Source: Luzula sylvatica
Lineage: Eukaryota > Streptophyta > Magnoliopsida > Poales > Juncaceae
Direction: 5' to 3'
DNA length: 64,000 bases
NCBI GenBank assembly: GCA_946800325.1
Contig: OX326961.1
Span: forward strand, 40,431,543-40,495,542
The notes under the pieces are model-generated. The model did not search any database. It was not told where the DNA came from and saw only the letters and a list, made by a program, of their open reading frames with translations. Shown here one piece after another: positions 38,701-52,439 of the stretch (position 1 is its first letter; each line of letters starts with the position of its first letter). A program made the translations under genes and the position numbers.

Positions 38701-41700
38701 TGAAATTTGGTGAAAACTTATGTACTAAAAGATACGATACAAATGATCTAGAAACACGTTATTTGAACTCCTCAAAGCGTTAAAAGCTTGTTTTGAATCG
38801 AAACACAAACTTTCTTAGTGTTTGTGAAATTTCGTGAAAAGTTATGTAGTAAAAGATACGATACAAAGGATCTACAAACAGGTTATTTGAACTCCTCAAA
38901 GCGTTAAAATCTTGTTTTGAATCGAAAAACAAACTTTCTTTGTGTTTGTGAAATTTGGAGAAAAGTTACGTACTAAAAGATACGATACAAATGATCTTAA
39001 AACACGTTATTTGAACTACTCAAAGCGTTAAAATCTTGTTTTGAATCGAAAAACAAACTTTCTTAGTGTTTGTGAAATTCGGTGAAAAGTTGTGTAGTAA
39101 AAGATACGGTACAAATGATCTAAAAACACGTTATTTGAGCTCCTCAAAGCGTTAAAATCTTGTTTAGAATCGAAAAACAAACTATCTTAGTGTTTGTGAA
39201 ATTTGGTGAAAAGTTATGTACTAAAAGATACGATACAAATGATCTTAAAACACGTTATTTGAACTCGTCAAAGCGTTAAAATCTTGTTTTGAATCTAAAA
39301 ACAAACTATCTTAGTGTTTGTGAAATTTGGTGAAAAGTTATGTACTGAAAGATACGATACAAATGATCTAGAAACACGTTATTTGAACTCCTCAAAGCGT
39401 TAAAAGCTTGTTTTGAATCGAAACACAAACTTTCTTAGTGTTTGTGAAATTTCGTGAAAAGTTATGTAGTAAAAGATACGATACAAAGGATCTAAAAACA
39501 CGTTATTTGAACTCCTCAAAACGTTAAAATCTTGTTTTGAATCGAAAAACAAACTTTCTTAGTGTTTGTGTAATTTGGTGATAAGTTATGTAGTAAAAGA
39601 TACGATACAAATGATCTTAAAACACGTTATTTGAACTCGTCAAAGCGTTAAAATCTTGTTTTGAATCGAAAAACAAACTTTCTTAGTGTTTGTGAAATTT
39701 GGTGAAAAGTTATGTGGTAAAAGATACGGTACAAATGATCTAAAAACACGTTATTTGAACTCCTCAAAGCGTTAAAATCTTGTTTTGAATCGAAAAACAA
39801 ACTATGTTAGTGTTTGTGAAATTTGGTGAAAAGTTATGTTCTAAAAGGTACGATACAAATGATCTAAAAACACGTTATTTGAACTCCTCAAAGCGTTAAA
39901 AGCTTGTTTTGAATCGAAACTCAAACTTTCTTAGTGTTTGTGAAATTTCGTGAAAAGTTATGTAGTAAAAGATACGATACAAATGATCTAAAACATGTTA
40001 TTTGAACTCCTCAAAGCGTTAAAATCTTGTTTTGAATCGAAAAACAAACTTTCTTAGTGTTTGTGAAATTTGGTGAAAAGTTATGTAGTAAAAGATACGA
40101 TACAAAGGATCTAAAAACACGTTATTTGAACTCCTCAAAGCGTTAAAATCTTGTTTTGAATCGAAAAACAAACTTTCTTAGTGTTTGTGAAATTTGGTGA
40201 AAAGTTATGTGGTAAAAGATACGATACAAATGATCTAGAAACACGTTATTTGAACTCCTCAAAGCGTTAAAATCTTGTTTTGAATCGAAAAACAAACTAT
40301 CTTAGTGTTTGTGAAATTTGGTGAAAAGTTATGTACTAAAAGATACGATACAAATGATCTAGAAACACGTTATTTGAACTCCTCAAAGCGTTAAAAGCTT
40401 GTTTTGAATCGAAACACAAACTTTCTTAGTGTTTGTGAAATTTCGTGAAAAGTTATGTAGTAAAAGATACGATACAAAGGATCTAAAAACACGTTATTTG
40501 AGCTCCTCAAAGCGTTAAAATCTTGTTTAGAATCGAAAAACAAACTATCTTAGTGTTTGTGAAATTTGGTGAAAAGTTATGTACTAAAAGATACGATACA
40601 AATGATCTTAAAACACGTTATTTGAACTCGTCAAAGCGTTAAAATCTTGTTTTGAATCTAAAAACAAACTATCTTAGTGTTTGTGAAATTTGGTGAAAAG
40701 TTATGTACTGAAAGATACGATACAAATGATCTAGAAACACGTTATTTGAACTCCTCAAAGCGTTAAAAGCTTGTTTTGAATCGAAACACAAACTTTCTTA
40801 GTGTTTGTGAAATTTCGTGAAAAGTTATGTAGTAAAAGATACGATACAAAGGATCTAAAAACACGTTATTTGAACTCCTCAAAACGTTAAAATCTTGTTT
40901 TGAATCGAAAAACAAACTTTCTTAGTGTTTGTGTAATTTGGTGATAAGTTATGTAGTAAAATATACGATACAAATGATCTTAAAACACGTTATTTGAACT
41001 CGTCAAAGCGTTAAAATCTTGTTTTGAATCGAAAAACAAACTTTCTTAGTGTTTGTGAAATTTGGTGAAAAGTTATGTGGTAAAAGATACGGTACAAATG
41101 ATCTAAAAACACGTTATTTGAACTCCTCAAAGCGTTAAAATCTTGTTTTGAATCGAAAAACAAACTATGTTAGTGTTTGTGAAATTTGGTGAAAAGTTAA
41201 GTTCTAAAAGGTACGTTACAAATGATCTAAAAACACGTTATTTGAACTCCACAAAGCGTTAAAAGCTTGTTTTGAATCGAAACTCAAACTTTCTTAGTGT
41301 TTGTGAAATTTCGTGAAAAGTTATGTAGTAAAAGATACGATACAAATGATCTAAAACATGTTATTTGAACTCCTCAAAGCGTTAAAATCTTGTTTTGAAT
41401 CGAAAAACAAACTTTCTTAGTGTTTGTGAAATTTGGTGAAAAGTTATGTAGTAAAAGATACGATACAAAGGATCTAAAAACAGGTTATTTGAACTCCTCA
41501 AAGCGTTAAAATCTTGTTTTGAATCGAAAAACAAACTTTCTTAGTGTTTGTGAAATTCGGTGAAAAGTTATGTAGTAAAAGATACGGTACAAATGATCTA
41601 AAAACACGTTATTTGAGCTCCTCAAAGCGTTAAAATCTTGTTTAGAATCGAAAAACAAACTATCTTAGTGTTTGTGAAATTTGGTGAAAAGTTATGTACT

Positions 41701-44700
41701 AAAAGATACGATACAAATGATCTTAAAACACGTTATTTGAACTACTCAAAGCGTTAAAATCTAGTTTTGAATCGAAAAACAAACTTTCTTAGTGTTTGTG
41801 AAATTCGGTGAAAAGTTATGTAGTAAAAGATACGGTACAAATGATCTAAAAACACGTTATTTGAGCTCCTCAAAGCGTTAAAATCTTGTTTAGAATCGAA
41901 AAACAAACTATCTTAGTGTTTGTGAAATTTGGTGAAAAGTTATGTACTAAAAGATACGATACAAATGATCTAAAAACACGTTATTTGAACTCGTCAAAGC
42001 GTTAAAATCTTGTTTTGAATCTAAAAACAAACTATCTTAGTGTTTGTGAAATTTGGTGAAAAGTTATGTACTGAAAGATACGATACAAATGATCTAGAAA
42101 CACGTTATTTGAACTCCTCAAAGCGTTAAAAGCTTGTTTTGAATCGAAACACAAACTTTCTTAGTGTTTGTGAAATTTCGTGAAAAGTTATGTAGTAAAA
42201 GATACGATACAAAGGATCTAAAAACACGTTATTTGAACTCCTCAAAACGTTAAAATCTTGTTTTGAATCGAAAAACAAACTTTCTTAGTGTTTGTGTAAT
42301 TTGGTGATAAGTTATGTAGTAAAAGATACGATACAAATGATCTTAAAACACGTTATTTGAACTCGTCAAAGCGTTAAAATCTTGTTTTGAATCGAAAAAC
42401 AAACTTTCTTAGTGTTTGTGAAATTTGGTGAAAAGTTATGTAGTAAAAGATACGATACAAATGATCTAAAACATGTTATTTGAACTCCTCAAAGCGCTAA
42501 AATCTTGTTTTGAATCGAAAAACAAACTTTCTTAGTGTTTGTGAAATTTGGTGAAAAGTTATGTAGTAAAAGATACGATACAAAGGATCTAAAAACACGT
42601 TATTTGAACTCCTCAAAGCGTTAAAATCTTGTTTTGAATCGAAAAACAAACTTTCTTAGTGTTTGTGAAATTTGGTGAAAAGTTACGTAGAAAAAGATAC
42701 GATACAAATGATCTACAAACACGTTATTTGAACTACTCAAAGCGTTAAAATCTTGTTTTGAATCGAAAAACAAACTTTCTTAGTGTTTGTGAAATTCGGT
42801 GAAAAGTTATGTAGTAAAAGATACGATACAAATGATCTAAAAATACGTTATTTGAGCTCCTCAAAGCGTTAAAAGTGTGTTTTGAATCGAAAAACAAACT
42901 TTCTTAGTGTTTGTGAAATTTGGTGAAAAGATCTGTAGTAAAAGATACGATACAAATGATCTTAAAACACGTTATTTGAACTCGTCAAAGCGTTAAAATC
43001 TTGTTTTGAATCGAAAAACAAACTTTCTTAGTGTTTGTGAAATTTGGTGAAAAGTTATGTGGTAAAAGATACGATACAAATGATCTAGAAACACGTTATT
43101 TGAACTCCTCAAAGCGTTAAAATCTTGTTTTGAATCGAAAAACAAACTATCTTAGTGTTTGTGAAATTTGGTGAAAACTTATGTACTAAAAGATACGATA
43201 CAAATGATCTAGAAACACGTTATTTGAACTCCTCAAAGCGTTAAAAGCTTGTTTTGAATCGAAACACAAACTTTCTTAGTGTTTGTGAAATTTCGTGAAA
43301 AGTTATGTAGTAAAAGATACGATACAAAGGATCTACAAACAGGTTATTTGAACTCCTCAAAGCGTTAAAATCTTGTTTTGAATCGAAAAACAAACTTTCT
43401 TTGTGTTTGTGAAATTTGGAGAAAAGTTACGTACTAAAAGATACGATACAAATGATCTTAAAACACGTTATTTGAACTACTCAAAGCGTTAAAATCTTGT
43501 TTTGAATCGAAAAACAAACTTTCTTAGTGTTTGTGAAATTCGGTGAAAAGTTGTGTAGTAAAAGATACGGTACAAATGATCTAAAAACACGTTATTTGAG
43601 CTCCTCAAAGCGTTAAAATCTTGTTTAGAATCGAAAAACAAACTATCTTAGTGTTTGTGAAATTTGGTGAAAAGTTATGTACTAAAAGATACGATACAAA
43701 TGATCTTAAAACACGTTATTTGAACTCGTCAAAGCGTTAAAATCTTGTTTTGAATCTAAAAACAAACTATCTTAGTGTTTGTGAAATTTGGTGAAAAGTT
43801 ATGTACTGAAAGATACGATACAAATGATCTAGAAACACGTTATTTGAACTCCTCAAAGCGTTAAAAGCTTGTTTTGAATCGAAACACAAACTTTCTTAGT
43901 GTTTGTGAAATTTCGTGAAAAGTTATGTAGTAAAAGATATGATACAAAGGATCTAAAAACACGTTATTTGAACTCCTCAAAACGTTAAAATCTTGTTTTG
44001 AATCGAAAAACAAACTTTCTTAGTGTTTGTGTAATTTGGTGATAAGTTATGTAGTAAAAGATACGATACAAATGATCTTAAAACACGTTATTTGAACTCG
44101 TCAAAGCGTTAAAATCTTGTTTTGAATCGAAAAACAAACTTTCTTAGTGTTTGTGAAATTTGGTGAAAAGTTATGTGGTAAAAGATACGGTACAAATGAT
44201 CTAAAAACACGTTATTTGAACTCCTCAAAGCGTTAAAATCTTGTTTTGAATCGAAAAACAAACTATGTTAGTGTTTGTGAAATTTGGTGAAAAGTTATGT
44301 TCTAAAAGGTACGATACAAATGATCTAAAAACACGTTATTTGAACTCCTCAAAGCGTTAAAAGCTTGTTTTGAATCGAAACTCAAACTTTCTTAGTGTTT
44401 GTGAAATTTCGTGAAAAGTTATGTAGTAAAAGATACGATACAAATGATCTAAAACATGTTATTTGAACTCCTCAAAGCGTTAAAATCTTGTTTTGAATCG
44501 AAAAACAAACTTTCTTAGTGTTTGTGAAATTTGGTGAAAAGTTATGTAGTAAAAGATACGATACAAAGGATCTAAAAACACGTTATTTGAACTCCTCAAA
44601 GCGTTAAAATCTTGTTTTGAATCGAAAAACAAACTTTCTTAGTGTTTGTGAAATTTGGTGAAAAGTTATGTGGTAAAAGATACGATACAAATGATCTAGA

Positions 44701-47700
44701 AACACGTTATTTGAACTCCTCAAAGCGTTAAAATCTTGTTTTGAATCGAAAAACAAACTATCTTAGTGTTTGTGAAATTTGGTGAAAAGTTATGTACTAA
44801 AAGATACGATACAAATGATCTAGAAACACGTTATTTGAACTCCTCAAAGCGTTAAAAGCTTGTTTTGAATCGAAACACAAACTTTCTTAGTGTTTGTGAA
44901 ATTTCGTGAAAAGTTATGTAGTAAAAGATACGATACAAAGGATCTAAAAACACGTTATTTGAGCTCCTCAAAGCGTTAAAATCTTGTTTAGAATCGAAAA
45001 ACAAACTATCTTAGTGTTTGTGAAATTTGGTGAAAAGTTATGTACTAAAAGATACGATACAAATGATCTTAAAACACGTTATTTGAACTCGTCAAAGCGT
45101 TAAAATCTTGTTTTGAATCTAAAAACAAACTATCTTAGTGTTTGTGAAATTTGGTGAAAAGTTATGTACTGAAAGATACGATACAAATGATCTAGAAACA
45201 CGTTATTTGAACTCCTCAAAGCGTTAAAAGCTTGTTTTGAATCGAAACACAAACTTTCTTAGTGTTTGTGAAATTTCGTGAAAAGTTATGTAGTAAAAGA
45301 TACGATACAAAGGATCTAAAAACACGTTATTTGAACTCCTCAAAACGTTAAAATCTTGTTTTGAATCGAAAAACAAACTTTCTTAGTGTTTGTGTAATTT
45401 GGTGATAAGTTATGTAGTAAAATATACGATACAAATGATCTTAAAACACGTTATTTGAACTCGTCAAAGCGTTAAAATCTTGTTTTGAATCGAAAAACAA
45501 ACTTTCTTAGTGTTTGTGAAATTTGGTGAAAAGTTATGTGGTAAAAGATACGGTACAAATGATCTAAAAACACGTTATTTGAACTCCTCAAAGCGTTAAA
45601 ATCTTGTTTTGAATCGAAAAACAAACTATGTTAGTGTTTGTGAAATTTGGTGAAAAGTTATGTTCTAAAAGGTACGTTACAAATGATCTAAAAACACGTT
45701 ATTTGAACTCCACAAAGCGTTAAAAGCTTGTTTTGAATCGAAACTCAAACTTTCTTAGTGTTTGTGAAATTTCGTGAAAAGTTATGTAGTAAAAGATACG
45801 ATACAAATGATCTAAAACATGTTATTTGAACTCCTCAAAGCGTTAAAATCTTGTTTTGAATCGAAAAACAAACTTTCTTAGTGTTTGTGAAATTTGGTGA
45901 AAAGTTATGTAGTAAAAGATACGATACAAAGGATCTAAAAACAGGTTATTTGAACTCCTCAAAGCGTTAAAATCTTGTTTTGAATCGAAAAACAAACTTT
46001 CTTAGTGTTTGTGAAATTCGGTGAAAAGTTATGTAGTAAAAGATACGGTACAAATGATCTAAAAACACGTTATTTGAGCTCCTCAAAGCGTTAAAATCTT
46101 GTTTAGAATCGAAAAACAAACTATCTTAGTGTTTGTGAAATTTGGTGAAAAGTTATGTACTAAAAGATACGATACAAATGATCTTAAAACACGTTATTTG
46201 AACTACTCAAAGCGTTAAAATCTAGTTTTGAATCGAAAAACAAACTTTCTTAGTGTTTGTGAAATTCGGTGAAAAGTTATGTAGTAAAAGATACGGTACA
46301 AATGATCTAAAAACACGTTATTTGAGCTCCTCAAAGCGTTAAAATCTTGTTTAGAATCGAAAAACAAACTATCTTAGTGTTTGTGAAATTTGGTGAAAAG
46401 TTATGTACTAAAAGATACGATACAAATGATCTAAAAACACGTTATTTGAACTCGTCAAAGCGTTAAAATCTTGTTTTGAATCTAAAAACAAACTATCTTA
46501 GTGTTTGTGAAATTTGGTGAAAAGTTATGTACTGAAAGATACGATACAAATGATCTAGAAACACGTTATTTGAACTCCTCAAAGCGTTAAAAGCTTGTTT
46601 TGAATCGAAACACAAACTTTCTTAGTGTTTGTGAAATTTCGTGAAAAGTTATGTAGTAAAAGATACGATACAAAGGATCTAAAAACACGTTATTTGAACT
46701 CCTCAAAACGTTAAAATCTTGTTTTGAATCGAAAAACAAACTTTCTTAGTGTTTGTGTAATTTGGTGATAAGTTATGTAGTAAAAGATACGATACAAATG
46801 ATCTTAAAACACGTTATTTGAACTCGTCAAAGCGTTAAAATCTTGTTTTGAATCTAAAAACAAACTTTCTTAGGGTTTGTGAAATTTTGTGAAAAGTTAC
46901 GTGGTAAAAGATACGATACAAATGATCTACAAACACGTTATTTGAACTCCTCACAGCGTTAAAATCTTGTTTTGAATCGAAAAACAAACTATCTTAATGT
47001 TTGTGAAATTTGGTGAAAAGTTATGTACGAAAAGATACGATACAAATGATCTAAAAACACGTCATTTGAGCTCCTCAAAGCGTTAAAAGCTTGTTTTGAA
47101 TCGAAAAACAAACTTTCTTAGTGTTTGTGATATTTGGTGATAAGTTATGTAGTAAAAGATACGATACAAATGATCTTAAAACACATTATTTGAACTCGTG
47201 AAAGCGTTAAAATCTTGTTTTGAATCGAAAAACAAACTTTCTTAGTGTTTGTGAAATTCGGTGAAAAGTTATGTGGTAAAAGATACGGTACAAATGATCT
47301 AAAAACACGTTATTTGAACTCCTCAAAACGTTACAATCTTGTTTTGAATCGAAAAACAAACTATCTTAGTGTTTGTGAAATTTGGTGAAAAGTTATGTAC
47401 TAAAAGATACGATACAAATGATCTAGAAACACGTTATTTGAACTCCTCAAAGCGTTAAAAGCTTGTTTTGAATCGAAACACAAACTTTCTTAGTGTTTGT
47501 GAAATTTCGTGAAAAGTTATGTAGTAAAAGATACGATACAAAGGATCTAAAAACACGTTATTTGAACTCCTCAAAGCGTTAAAATCTTGTTTTGAATCGA
47601 AAAACAAACTTTCTTAGTGTTTGTGAAATTTGGTGAAAAGATCTGTAGTAAAAGATACGATACAAATGATCTTAAAACACGTTATTTGAACTCGTCAAAG

Positions 47701-50700
47701 CGTTAAAATCTTGTTTTGAATCGAAAAACAAACTTTCTTAGTGTTTGTGAAATTTGGTGAAAAGTTATGTGGTAAAAGATACGATACAAATGATCTAGAA
47801 ACACGTTATTTGAACTCCTCAAAGCGTTAAAATCTTGTTTTGAATCGAAAAACAAACTATCTTAGTGTTTGTGAAATTTGGTGAAAACTTATGTACTAAA
47901 AGATACGATACAAATGATCTAGAAACACGTTATTTGAACTCCTCAAAGCGTTAAAAGCTTGTTTTGAATCGAAACACAAACTTTCTTAGTGTTTGTGAAA
48001 TTTCGTGAAAAGTTATGTAGTAAAAGATACGATACAAAGGATCTACAAACAGGTTATTTGAACTCCTCAAAGCGTTAAAATCTTGTTTTGAATCGAAAAA
48101 CAAACTTTCTTTGTGTTTGTGAAATTTGGAGAAAAGTTACGTACTAAAAGATACGATACAAATGATCTTAAAACACGTTATTTGAACTACTCAAAGCGTT
48201 AAAATCTTGTTTTGAATCGAAAAACAAACTTTCTTAGTGTTTGTGAAATTCGGTGAAAAGTTGTGTAGTAAAAGATACGGTACAAATGATCTAAAAACAC
48301 GTTATTTGAGCTCCTCAAAGCGTTAAAATCTTGTTTAGAATCGAAAAACAAACTATCTTAGTGTTTGTGAAATTTGGTGAAAAGTTATGTACTAAAAGAT
48401 ACGATACAAATGATCTTAAAACACGTTATTTGAACTCGTCAAAGCGTTAAAATCTTGTTTTGAATCTAAAAACAAACTATCTTAGTGTTTGTGAAATTTG
48501 GTGAAAAGTTATGTACTGAAAGATACGATACAAATGATCTAGAAACACGTTATTTGAACTCCTCAAAGCGTTAAAAGCTTGTTTTGAATCGAAACACAAA
48601 CTTTCTTAGTGTTTGTGAAATTTCGTGAAAAGTTATGTAGTAAAAGATACGATACAAAGGATCTAAAAACACGTTATTTGAACTCCTCAAAACGTTAAAA
48701 TCTTGTTTTGAATCGAAAAACAAACTTTCTTAGTGTTTGTGTAATTTGGTGATAAGTTATGTAGTAAAAGATACGATACAAATGATCTTAAAACACGTTA
48801 TTTGAACTCGTCAAAGCGTTAAAATCTTGTTTTGAATCGAAAAACAAACTTTCTTAGTGTTTGTGAAATTTGGTGAAAAGTTATGTGGTAAAAGATACGG
48901 TACAAATGATCTAAAAACACGTTATTTGAACTCCTCAAAGCGTTAAAATCTTGTTTTGAATCGAAAAACAAACTATGTTAGTGTTTGTGAAATTTGGTGA
49001 AAAGTTATGTTCTAAAAGGTACGATACAAATGATCTAAAAACACGTTATTTGAACTCCTCAAAGCGTTAAAAGCTTGTTTTGAATCGAAACTCAAACTTT
49101 CTTAGTGTTTGTGAAATTTCGTGAAAAGTTATGTAGTAAAAGATACGATACAAATGATCTAAAACATGTTATTTGAACTCCTCAAAGCGTTAAAATCTTG
49201 TTTTGAATCGAAAAACAAACTTTCTTAGTGTTTGTGAAATTTGGTGAAAAGTTATGTAGTAAAAGATACGATACAAAGGATCTAAAAACACGTTATTTGA
49301 ACTCCTCAAAGCGTTAAAATCTTGTTTTGAATCGAAAAACAAACTTTCTTAGTGTTTGTGAAATTTGGTGAAAAGTTATGTGGTAAAAGATACGATACAA
49401 ATGATCTAGAAACACGTTATTTGAACTCCTCAAAGCGTTAAAATCTTGTTTTGAATCGAAAAACAAACTATCTTAGTGTTTGTGAAATTTGGTGAAAAGT
49501 TATGTACTAAAAGATACGATACAAATGATCTAGAAACACGTTATTTGAACTCCTCAAAGCGTTAAAAGCTTGTTTTGAATCGAAACACAAACTTTCTTAG
49601 TGTTTGTGAAATTTCGTGAAAAGTTATGTAGTAAAAGATACGATACAAAGGATCTAAAAACACGTTATTTGAGCTCCTCAAAGCGTTAAAATCTTGTTTA
49701 GAATCGAAAAACAAACTATCTTAGTGTTTGTGAAATTTGGTGAAAAGTTATGTACTAAAAGATACGATACAAATGATCTTAAAACACGTTATTTGAACTC
49801 GTCAAAGCGTTAAAATCTTGTTTTGAATCTAAAAACAAACTATCTTAGTGTTTGTGAAATTTGGTGAAAAGTTATGTACTGAAAGATACGATACAAATGA
49901 TCTAGAAACACGTTATTTGAACTCCTCAAAGCGTTAAAAGCTTGTTTTGAATCGAAACACAAACTTTCTTAGTGTTTGTGAAATTTCGTGAAAAGTTATG
50001 TAGTAAAAGATACGATACAAAGGATCTAAAAACACGTTATTTGAACTCCTCAAAACGTTAAAATCTTGTTTTGAATCGAAAAACAAACTTTCTTAGTGTT
50101 TGTGTAATTTGGTGATAAGTTATGTAGTAAAATATACGATACAAATGATCTTAAAACACGTTATTTGAACTCGTCAAAGCGTTAAAATCTTGTTTTGAAT
50201 CGAAAAACAAACTTTCTTAGTGTTTGTGAAATTTGGTGAAAAGTTATGTGGTAAAAGATACGGTACAAATGATCTAAAAACACGTTATTTGAACTCCTCA
50301 AAGCGTTAAAATCTTGTTTTGAATCGAAAAACAAACTATGTTAGTGTTTGTGAAATTTGGTGAAAAGTTATGTTCTAAAAGGTACGTTACAAATGATCTA
50401 AAAACACGTTATTTGAACTCCACAAAGCGTTAAAAGCTTGTTTTGAATCGAAACTCAAACTTTCTTAGTGTTTGTGAAATTTCGTGAAAAGTTATGTAGT
50501 AAAAGATACGATACAAATGATCTAAAACATGTTATTTGAACTCCTCAAAGCGTTAAAATCTTGTTTTGAATCGAAAAACAAACTTTCTTAGTGTTTGTGA
50601 AATTTGGTGAAAAGTTATGTAGTAAAAGATACGATACAAAGGATCTAAAAACAGGTTATTTGAACTCCTCAAAGCGTTAAAATCTTGTTTTGAATCGAAA

Positions 50701-51556
50701 AACAAACTTTCTTAGTGTTTGTGAAATTCGGTGAAAAGTTATGTAGTAAAAGATACGGTACAAATGATCTAAAAACACGTTATTTGAGCTCCTCAAAGCG
50801 TTAAAATCTTGTTTAGAATCGAAAAACAAACTATCTTAGTGTTTGTGAAATTTGGTGAAAAGTTATGTACTAAAAGATACGATACAAATGATCTTAAAAC
50901 ACGTTATTTGAACTACTCAAAGCGTTAAAATCTAGTTTTGAATCGAAAAACAAACTTTCTTAGTGTTTGTGAAATTCGGTGAAAAGTTATGTAGTAAAAG
51001 ATACGGTACAAATGATCTAAAAACACGTTATTTGAGCTCCTCAAAGCGTTAAAATCTTGTTTAGAATCGAAAAACAAACTATCTTAGTGTTTGTGAAATT
51101 TGGTGAAAAGTTATGTACTAAAAGATACGATACAAATGATCTAAAAACACGTTATTTGAACTCGTCAAAGCGTTAAAATCTTGTTTTGAATCTAAAAACA
51201 AACTATCTTAGTGTTTGTGAAATTTGGTGAAAAGTTATGTACTGAAAGATACGATACAAATGATCTAGAAACACGTTATTTGAACTCCTCAAAGCGTTAA
51301 AAGCTTGTTTTGAATCGAAACACAAACTTTCTTAGTGTTTGTGAAATTTCGTGAAAAGTTATGTAGTAAAAGATACGATACAAAGGATCTAAAAACACGT
51401 TATTTGAACTCCTCAAAACGTTAAAATCTTGTTTTGAATCGAAAAACAAACTTTCTTAGTGTTTGTGTAATTTGGTGATAAGTTATGTAGTAAAAGATAC
51501 GATACAAATGATCTTAAAACACGTTATTTGAACTCGTCAAAGCGTTAAAATCTTGT
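33080..51556. repeat. 74-monomer repeat, 9171 bp, two copies (about 33.1-42.3 and 42.3-51.6 kb)
   Basis: Two consecutive 9171-bp units (69 monomers of 124 bp and five of 123 bp) can be laid over each other. AGATCTG is at 33758 and 42929, TAAAATATACG at 36251 and 45422 and again at 40961 and 50132, and ATCTACAAAC at 37754 and 46925. Each unit contains a 4710-bp step and a 4461-bp step, so this is a repeat of repeats. Similarity continues leftward to about 32280 with scattered substitutions, for example TTTCAACTCC at 33060 against TTTGAACTCC at 42231. GATATGATAC at 43940 is private to one copy. This is the longest period found that is repeated in direct tandem in the window. Confidence 0.85.
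33712..42385. repeat. 38-monomer repeat, 4710 bp, first pair (about 1.8 copies)
   Basis: Sequence from about 33712 recurs 4710 bp downstream (36 monomers of 124 bp and two of 123 bp). AGATCTGTAG is at 33758 and 38468, GAAAACTT at 34007 and 38717 (C), TAAAATATACG at 36251 and 40961, and ATCTAGTTTTG at 37051 and 41761. The match begins just after a GTGTG/TCTTG difference and ends where GAATCT meets GAATCG near 42385. The change GTTAAGTTC at 41200 is private to the second copy. The TAAAATATACG and ATCTAGTTTTG variants occur only from here to about 51 kb, so they arose after the 4958-bp array had formed. Confidence 0.85.
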
Positions 51557-52350
51557 TTTGAATCTAAAAACAAACTTTCTTAGGGTTTGTGAAATTTTGT
51601 GAAAAGTTACGTGGTAAAAGATACGATACAAATGATCTACAAACACGTTATTTGAACTCCTCACAGCGTTAAAATCTTGTTTTGAATCGAAAAACAAACT
51701 ATCTTAATGTTTGTGAAATTTGGTGAAAAGTTATGTACGAAAAGATACGATACAAATGATCTAAAAACACGTCATTTGAGCTCCTCAAAGCGTTAAAAGC
51801 TTGTTTTGAATCGAAAAACAAACTTTCTTAGTGTTTGTGATATTTGGTGATAAGTTATGTAGTAAAAGATACGATACAAATGATCTTAAAACACATTATT
51901 TGAACTCGTGAAAGCGTTAAAATCTTGTTTTGAATCGAAAAACAAACTTTCTTAGTGTTTGTGAAATTCGGTGAAAAGTTATGTGGTAAAAGATACGGTA
52001 CAAATGATCTAAAAACACGTTATTTGAACTCCTCAAAACGTTACAATCTTGTTTTGAATCGAAAAACAAACTATCTTAGTGTTTGTGAAATTTGGTGAAA
52101 AGTTATGTACTAAAAGATACGATACAAATGATCTAGAAACACGTTATTTGAACTCCTCAAAGCGTTAAAAGCTTGTTTTGAATCGAAACACAAACTTTCT
52201 TAGTGTTTGTGAAATTTCGTGAAAAGTTATGTAGTAAAAGATACGATACAAAGGATCTAAAAACACGTTATTTGAACTCCTCAAAGCGTTAAAATCTTGT
52301 TTTGAATCGAAAAACAAACTTTCTTAGTGTTTGTGAAATTTGGTGAAAAG
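42883..52350. repeat. 38-monomer repeat, 4710 bp, second pair (about 2 copies)
   Basis: The 4710-bp step of 33.7-42.4 kb is seen again here. GAAAACTT is at 43178 and 47888 (C), TAAAATATACG at 45422 and 50132, ATCTAGTTTTG at 46222 and 50932, and ATCTACAAAC at 46925 and 51635. The match starts after the GTGTG/TCTTG difference near 42880. It ends near 52350, where GATCTG is replaced by TTATG. The separation from the first pair is 4461 bp rather than 4710 bp, so the series alternates 4710, 4461, 4710. That is the signature of the nested 9171-bp unit. Confidence 0.84.
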
Positions 52351-52439
52351 TTATGTGGTAAAAGATACGATACAAATGATCTAGAAACACGTTATTTGAA
52401 CTCCTCAAAGCGTTAAAATCTTGTTTTGAATCGAAAAAC

